DNA of 64,000 bases from Erpobdella octoculata. Lineage: Eukaryota; Annelida; Clitellata; Hirudinida; Erpobdellidae. Location: contig OZ022241.1 in NCBI GenBank assembly GCA_963978895.1, positions 15,194,356 through 15,258,355 of the forward strand, given 5' to 3'. Under the pieces are notes generated by a model. The model did not search any database, was not told where the DNA came from, and saw only the letters and a list, made by a program, of their open reading frames with translations. Both the position numbers and the translations under genes were made by a program. Position 1 is the stretch's first letter, and each line of letters starts with the position of its first letter. Shown here piece after piece: positions 57,360-64,000 of the stretch.

Positions 57360-57367
57360 ATCTCCAA

Positions 57368-58504
57368 AGGCTCAATGAGAAGTTTACTTTAATACCACAC
57401 AAACTTTTGAACAGATGTAAATACATAAATGGTCATGGTTGCAATACTTTCGAGTCACAGCAATAAAATTCCTACAACTAAACGATTAATAATCAATGTA
57501 AAGCTAACTTTTCCACCCCTACAAAATACGGTTGCACAGACGACAGTCAGAAACATCGGTAAACGACTTCCTCTAACTCTTTTAGAGACATGGTAAAATC
57601 AGCACCAGTAAGTTCTAATTAGTGATGGACCACCACGAGAAAAATGTATTGCTCTATTATAGTATCTAAAAATATGTGATCTTAGTATCAATGAAGTGGT
57701 TCAGTAACCATTCAGAAATAATAAACAAAAATTGAATTTATGCCATAGCAAAAAGTTATAAGAAACATAGAACAATCTTTTACATGAAACCACATTATAG
57801 CTACAAAAGCATCACAATTTTATTTTAAATATGAAAAAAACCCTGAAAAGACTTGAAGGATTTTAAACCATTCCACCAAAATGTCTCATTAGAAAGTCTA
57901 CGATAAATGTAAGAAAAATAAAAATGTTTCCAAAACTAATCATCTTCTATGACCTTTTAGAACACATTATCACACTTACACATGACAATATAATGCAGTG
58001 CATACATCCAGACATGCATGATGGACAAAGTTAATAAATTCCCAAGAATATAACGTTTTATTTATATTATTCTATATAAACAAAATCACATAAAAAGCAC
58101 TAATTTAAATAATAAAAATAAAACTGGAAACAATTAATAATAATAAAACGACAGTCGATAAGAAACAAGAAACTGAATATAAACTCAAATTAGGACTTAA
58201 ACAGTTTTTAAAAATCATGATTAATCAATAATAAATCATGAGAATCAAATAATAGACGGAATTTAAAGTAGAAATATTTCGCCATTTAAATAAACTTCCA
58301 TCAGACTTTACTTATATATAAATATATACATTAACATATTCTTATGTCAATCAATCTACAATATCAATAAACATCAAAATCGATATTTTCACACCAGGTT
58401 ATTGAATTATTTAACATTCTAACGGTTAAAAACAGCAAGCAGGACACAAAACTGAAAAGAGATAAAAGACATTCAGGGGGCACTAGAATTCATTAAGCAA
58501 GCAT

Positions 58505-58577
<73 letters not shown>

Positions 58578-59468
58578 GAGAGAAAGAGAGAGAGAGAGAG
58601 AGAGTTTACAAGAATCAGATAAAAAAAGCATTTACTTAACAAATTAAATACAAAAAGATTGAAATCAACAACATCAATAGCACCTACACATTTTACGATG
58701 TTGGCAAATGATAGATTAGGGGTACTTAGTGTCAAATTTAACTCTTTGAAAAATATACCATGAATACCAGAATTTTAAGTTTATTGTTTCCAAGTCAGAA
58801 ACCAGAGTAAATTAGATAACAATTTGTTACTTTTTTGAGCGAATGGCTTATGCATCGTCCGCTTGAATAAGAGACGAACCGAAACAAATTTTATGAACTA
58901 ACTGTTTATTATAATCAAAAAATAGTATATTAATACAAAGACATGTCATGATGATAATGACAGAGAACAAGAAATTATATACCTTATCCCTATGAAAAGA
59001 ATCAGCTTTAAATCTTAAACGTATGTTTAATCATCGGGACACATAAATATGAAATAATAATAATAATCATGTAGTTATTAGTCAAAACTAGTTGACAGAA
59101 ATTTGAAGTTTACATTATACCCAAAGCTGATATAGATAAAAAAAAGAAAAAAAAACATATTAACACAAAAAATACATAAAACAAGTTTTACATAAATTAT
59201 GAAAATTCTAAAGAAATATTCAAAAAAATAATTGTGCTCCACCACTGATGAATTACTAAAACTATGCATATAAAAACCCAACAAAATGTGCTCATTGATT
59301 AAAACCACATCATTTGAGTTTATTTGTCACCTGACAATCTGTACAAAGACCTACACTTACAAACACACACACAAACAAATACAATAACATCTCAGGTCAA
59401 CGTCATTAACCAATAAAAATCACAGACAACATCGCCAGTTATATATAAATAACATTAGAGTCATCCAA
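57368..59468. other. Intergenic sequence between MARCHF6 and RBL
   Basis: No gene seen. It holds AT-rich sequence, a (GA)n tract at 58508-58605 and, near 59318-59325, a minus-strand AATAAA that may end the RBL transcript. Confidence 0.5.
58508..58605. repeat. (GA)n microsatellite
   Basis: An uninterrupted AG run with a few GAAAGA variants. Confidence 0.97.
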
Positions 59469-62400
59469 TTAGGTCGAGCCGTTAGCAGCGTGTCTTTCAG
59501 TGACAACCTGGTGAAGACGCCTTTTGAAGTTCCTCGTGCTGTCCATTTGATTGGCTGGTCTCTTGTTGACGTTCTCACTGTTGTTCATGTTGGATGCATT
59601 CATGCTGTTCTTGATGAGGTTATTGATGGCATGCAGATCCTGTCGGTTTAAAATTATACGCTAATGATTTATTTCTCTAATGATTAAGTATTACTCGTCT
59701 GTTGTTCAATACATAACAAATATGTAATAATATTAACAGTGTTCAAAAAATCACCATTTTAAGTAGAGGTGCACCAATAATGCAATTGCCGATAATCGGT
59801 CACAAAATATCAACAGATTGCCGATTATAGACTTTTAAAACTTGTTTATTCATAAATATGTATAGCACTGTCAAATAATAAATATTATCACATCGCTTCT
59901 CCAACACTTTGCATTTATCAGTACTTACCAGTTAAACTGCATCGTGATTAAAAATATGTACAACAAATTGATTTATCAACATGTATTAGCTGAAAGCATA
60001 TTCTCTGCATTTTACAAGAAAAAAAACCGCTAATCGGCGATACCGATAACATGTTGATAATCAGTGCACCTCTAATTTTAAGTAAATAACTCAACAATAA
60101 ACTGCAAAAGTAAACAAAAATATTATTTTTGTAAAATTACCCTAGATGGACTTCTGTTGAAGCAGTAGAGAAAACATCCGGTAGGCGTGTTCGTTTGATT
60201 GGCTACCTTGGAAATAGATCCTCCTTTGGGACTATTGATTGGCGATACGTAAACATTGGAAGAGACTCTCCTTGGTGAGATTGTTTGACCTCGGATCGCA
60301 GGCAGGGGTGACAGAATGACAGAGTGGGATTTCTTAAAACAACAACAAACTCTCATCTCTCATGTGCATCTCTTTTAAAAATAAAATAAGATAACACTAA
60401 TCAATAAAATTACTTACTCCATCCTTGTTGGTCCTGAACTTAAGTGCAAAGTTCTTCATCAGAGAGATAAATATCTATAAAGAAAATAAACAAGAAATAA
60501 TTAAATAATTAAATAAATAAAAATCATGACATGGTTGACGGAGAGTGATGAAAATCAATAATTAATAAGTTTAATTAACAAATTATTTTCGATGTAAAAC
60601 AAGACAAGCGAGAAGAGTAATCAGATGCTAACAGAATTGTAGAACTTGATCAGGTCTCCTCTTTCTTCAAATTTAAAGGAAAGACTCGTACCAGCCACCT
60701 TCGTGGGAGTCGGTGGTCGACTGCTTGGTAGAGTGCTGCTCGATCGGACCATGTTCAGTTCTGTCAGACACAAATTTGCAGAGTAAATAACTGCAGTACA
60801 AAGCAGGATAAATTACCATAAATAAGTTTATGCATCTAGTACTACTGCTGCAGGTAGTTGAATTAGTTTTATCACAAAGCAGCATAAATTAACATAAATA
60901 AGTTTATCCATCAAACCTGATTCTTTATCTTTTCTCAGCTTTCTATCATCTGTCGTTGCAGACGGTTTCGCAGTACGAGTATTATTGCCACTCTCGTTGG
61001 AGTTGGTCAGCACACCTGGTCGACTCTCTAGAAGAACACTTCTGTAAACCTGCATTTGATGACGCACAATTACAACTAATAACTCAAAACATTATCGGCA
61101 GCAGATGGCCGCAAATCACAGAGAAATTTGAAATTAAAAAAATTAAAAAATACAGCTTACATGACTTTCGGCTTGTGGTTGCAGTCTGTAACATCTCATT
61201 ATGTCTTGGAAGGAGCAGTCTCTTTCGGTCACCTAATTATCGTAATTGGAAAAATTCTCAATTCAGATATTTATAGATCAACTACAACACATTATCACAC
61301 ATACAAATGACAGCTATGTCATAAATATAACTTACCAGTTGGACAGCATAACATTATTTAAATAAGCAAAATTATTTATGTTTTCGATTACACAAGATAA
61401 TTTAAGAAAAAAATGTGATGTGTTATAAGCAACTTTTTAATTGTTGAATGAATTAATAGCAACTTTTGAATTGTTGAATGAATTAATAGCAACTTTTGAA
61501 CAGCCATCAAATAAATTACAGCTTTTAAAAATAGCTCAATAATTGCTGCTCACCTTACAGATTACATACACACAGCACATTACTATCTGGTCCAAATGTC
61601 TGTCCTTGAGTATGTCAACGTAACTGACGAAAACTTGTTCGAGACACGTCCATATCTGGCTGCATAGAAGAGGATCTAAACCAAGTTTTTCGCAAAGATC
61701 TCTCAATCTGACACTTGCCAGGTAGTACACCTGTTGGGAGAAAACGAGTTCATTATATTTATAAGTAATCAATCAACTACATTTGGAGACCTACAACAGT
61801 GCTCAGTCATTAATGGCCTTAATAGGAAAGTCTTCAGCCCATAACAGAGAGCTGTGAGTGATATAGAAAAAGTAATCCTTCATATTTTTGTAATTCGGGA
61901 GCTACTAATTGTTTGCAAATTATTTTTTGATGATCCAAATCTACAAGTACTGTTTAATATTGTTCCAAATCTACAACTACTGTTTAATATTGTTCCAAAT
62001 CTACAAGTACTGTTTAATATTGTTCCCATTCACATGTTTCAAGACATCATCATCATCGAAACTGAAAAAACTAATTAAATAGATTGTTAAAAAAGCAGAA
62101 AAAAACGAGCAAACCTTTCTGAAGAAGATTGGCATCGACCCTGTCTTCTTGGGTTTGTTTGGAAGCTTTGAAGGAGGAACAGTCGGAATATTCTCAATTT
62201 TTTCTTCATTCTTTCTCTTCGAAGGACTCAACTGAACTGTTATCTGTGACATAAAATCACTCATTTTGCTTTTTCCTTTGTATCTATTCAACAACTGAAA
62301 CACAGAATCGTCTGCACTTTATGGTCCAAACATCATAATTAGGATTAAAAAATGAATAAAATAGCAATAAAATATTAAATTTCCGATTATTTGGAAGATT

Positions 62401-63753
62401 AAAAAATCCAACGAGAAAGCATAGGAATACCTGTTTTGAAACAACGATGGTTCTGACAGGATGCGGATGTTCACCAGGTGCGTTTGTGGTCACCGTAGTA
62501 GCAGCAGGTGTGGCAACCGTTGTTGACGTAGTGTCAAAGAGTCTTCTCTTGACTGGCACAGGAGAAATAAATGTCTCATGGATCGGTCTGCTTACTGGAG
62601 ACGCTTGAAAAACAAAATTTAAAAAAACACTTTACTCACATGTGGAAATAATTTGTATTAATTTGTTTATTCTTACCATGTCCAGGTGGGTTAATGAGCA
62701 TCAATGAAGAATTTGATGTGATGAAATTCGTTTGCAGAGGCTGCTGTGTTAATGGAGCAGCTGCCCAGCCATTATTATTATTATTAGTAGTAGTAGTAGC
62801 TGATGACACAACAGCTGTGTTTGATTCCTGGCTGAACTGACTGGGCAACAAAACCTATTAAATTGAAAAATATTAATGAATGATGACCTAACACAGTTTG
62901 AAGGTTTCAAGTAGGGCTGTGCCGTATGGTTTTCTTGCCGGTACCGGTATTTCCGGGCCAAAAACCGGTACTACCCGTACCAGTACATTGTCAAAAGCCT
63001 GAAAATAGCTAGAAATAGTGTTTGAAAGTGCGTTAGTGTTACCAGAGATGTAGTACTTGGTACTCGTACTCAAGTACAACTCAAGTACTCGGACTCGAAG
63101 CCTTGGTACTCGTACTCGTTTTTCCACTCAGTACTGAGTAGCAGAGATGTAGTACTTGATATTCCTACTCGTACATGCTAATCGTACTCACAACATCTCT
63201 GAGTGTTACTGTCCGCTATTATCCTCAATTAAAGTGTAGCAAACAATGGGCATACAGTTAAACTGCACTGCTCTTCCTACTGCTGTATGTCTTTTACTCT
63301 TTTGTCTTTTATGCGTGATGTGCTAAAAGCTGATGGATCAATACCGGTCCGGAACCCTTCATACCGGCGGAACCGGTATTTCCCGGTATTGTCAAAAACC
63401 GACACTCCCCTAGTTTCAAGTAACTTTTAGCAAATCTATTTTACATTTTATGGGCAAAACGAAGTAAGGAGGGGAGGAAGAAAGTAAAAGAGCTGGAAAA
63501 CAAGCGGGATTGGGAAAGCGAGAGGGAACGTGAAAGCGACCGGGAGAATGAGAGCAAGTGGGAGATGAAAACCTTTAAAAAACCCCGCTAGTCATACATA
63601 CAACTAATTTAACAACATGCAAAACCAACAAAACCTGAATTTAGTTCAAAATCTTACCTCCTCTACAGTTGGTACACTTCCATACTTCTTGAGGACATCC
63701 CAAAAAACAGAATCAGATTTCCAAACCAGACTTTCCAATATCATTTCTTCCAC
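59469..63753 (-). CDS. RBL1: Retinoblastoma-like (p107/p130-type) pocket protein, C-terminal part
   Basis: Eleven exons on the minus strand: 63658-63753, 62677-62854, 62431-62603, 62115-62294, 61554-61730, 61161-61232, 60917-61049, 60633-60760, 60418-60474, 60141-60332, 59469-59639. They read as one frame of 518 codons ending in TAA; the N-terminus and most of pocket A lie past the right edge. The first visible exon has ILESLVWKSDS, the end of pocket A. Next is a Ser/Thr/Asn-rich spacer with SP sites, then pocket B: FFRKVYYLASVRLRDLCEKL, DRHLDQIVMCCVYVICK, SFQDIMRCYRLQPQAESHVY. The segments EERGDLIKFYN and NVYVSP...LYCFNRSPSR, with the tail DLHAINNLI, are p107/p130-like rather than RB1-like. 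By family it binds E2F/DP and represses cell-cycle genes; SP/TP motifs are likely CDK sites. Orthology to RBL1 versus RBL2 cannot be decided. Introns carry MITEs at 59764 and 62912. Confidence 0.93.
59764..60074. mobile_element. hAT-type MITE in an RBL intron
   Basis: TIRs read TAGAGGTGCACCAATAATG and CAGTGCACCTCTA with subterminal GCCGATTAT-type motifs. A perfect 8-bp TSD, attttaag, is at 59756-59763 and 60075-60082. It is 311 bp, with no coding capacity. Confidence 0.9.
62912..63412. mobile_element. hAT-type MITE in an RBL intron, itself interrupted
   Basis: The element starts TAGGGCTGTGCCG and contains repeated CCGGTA motifs, like the copy at 9251-9698. Its right end (CACTCCCCTA) has diverged. 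A perfect 8-bp TSD, gtttcaag, lies at 62904-62911 and 63413-63420. A smaller MITE at 63043-63201 is nested in it. Confidence 0.88.
63043..63201. mobile_element. 159-bp MITE nested in the MITE at 62912-63412
   Basis: It starts CAGAGATGTAGTACTTG and ends CATCTCTG. It is built from repeated ACTCGTACTC and AAGTACT motifs. A perfect 8-bp TSD, agtgttac, lies at 63035-63042 and 63202-63209. Confidence 0.9.
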
Positions 63754-64000
63754 CTATATATATTTATTACAAAATGTCAATACTATTTATTTACATCTAG
63801 CATTTTAAATTTCATATAACCAGTAAGTATCAAGACAAAAATATCTCCTTATTTGTAATTCAGTGGATATTAATTGTTTGCAAATTAGTTTTTGATGATA
63901 ATTAGTCTATAAAATAGAAAAGATTAACCAGTCTTCTTGATATGTAAACTATGCAATGCGATGATTGAAAATATAAAAAAAATTGGAATTAATGTGGAAA

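Overview
This window is eukaryotic nuclear DNA from an animal, most likely an invertebrate. It is AT-rich, holds four spliced genes with GT-AG introns (one apparent GC-AG), and is packed with transposable elements, MITEs and microsatellites. The gene families (tandem-RRM hnRNP, BTB-Kelch, MARCHF6/TEB4, p107/p130-type pocket protein) are metazoan. I cannot name the phylum from sequence alone.

Layout. 1-8 kb: repeats only, including a 995-bp TIR element and a cluster of long inverted repeats. 8.0-13.9 kb (+): an 8-exon hnRNP A/B-D type RNA-binding protein (391 aa). 14.2-16.2 kb (-): a BTB-BACK-Kelch adaptor (627 aa), convergent with the hnRNP gene. 17.2-31.4 kb: mobile-element territory. A 9.1-kb hAT transposon with an intact two-exon transposase and perfect 8-bp target-site duplications has itself been hit by a deleted copy of its own family, an older hAT (carrying a LINE 3' end) and a MITE. 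34.2-56.0 kb (-): a complete MARCHF6 gene (24 coding exons, about 1010 aa), the ER-membrane RING-CH ubiquitin ligase. Its introns hold a LINE fragment, a GIY-YIG retroelement-like ORF, large microsatellites, a minisatellite made from one of its own splice donors, and a decayed Mutator-like element with 9-bp TSD inserted 33 bp from an exon. 56.5-57.4 kb: a non-autonomous hAT just upstream of the MARCHF6 start. 59.5-63.8 kb (-): the C-terminal 518 codons of a retinoblastoma-like protein, which continues beyond the window edge.

The genes do not form a functional cluster; neighbours look like ordinary metazoan housekeeping or regulatory genes. Exon coordinates were built by hand from splice signals, reading frame and family conservation. 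All exon phases close in frame, which supports the models, but no transcript or database search was available. The strongest novel-looking material is the nested transposon stack, the splice-donor minisatellite in MARCHF6, the box-rich 995-bp TIR element at 897-1891, and the long ORF after the GIY-YIG-like segment at 39.3-40.2 kb.
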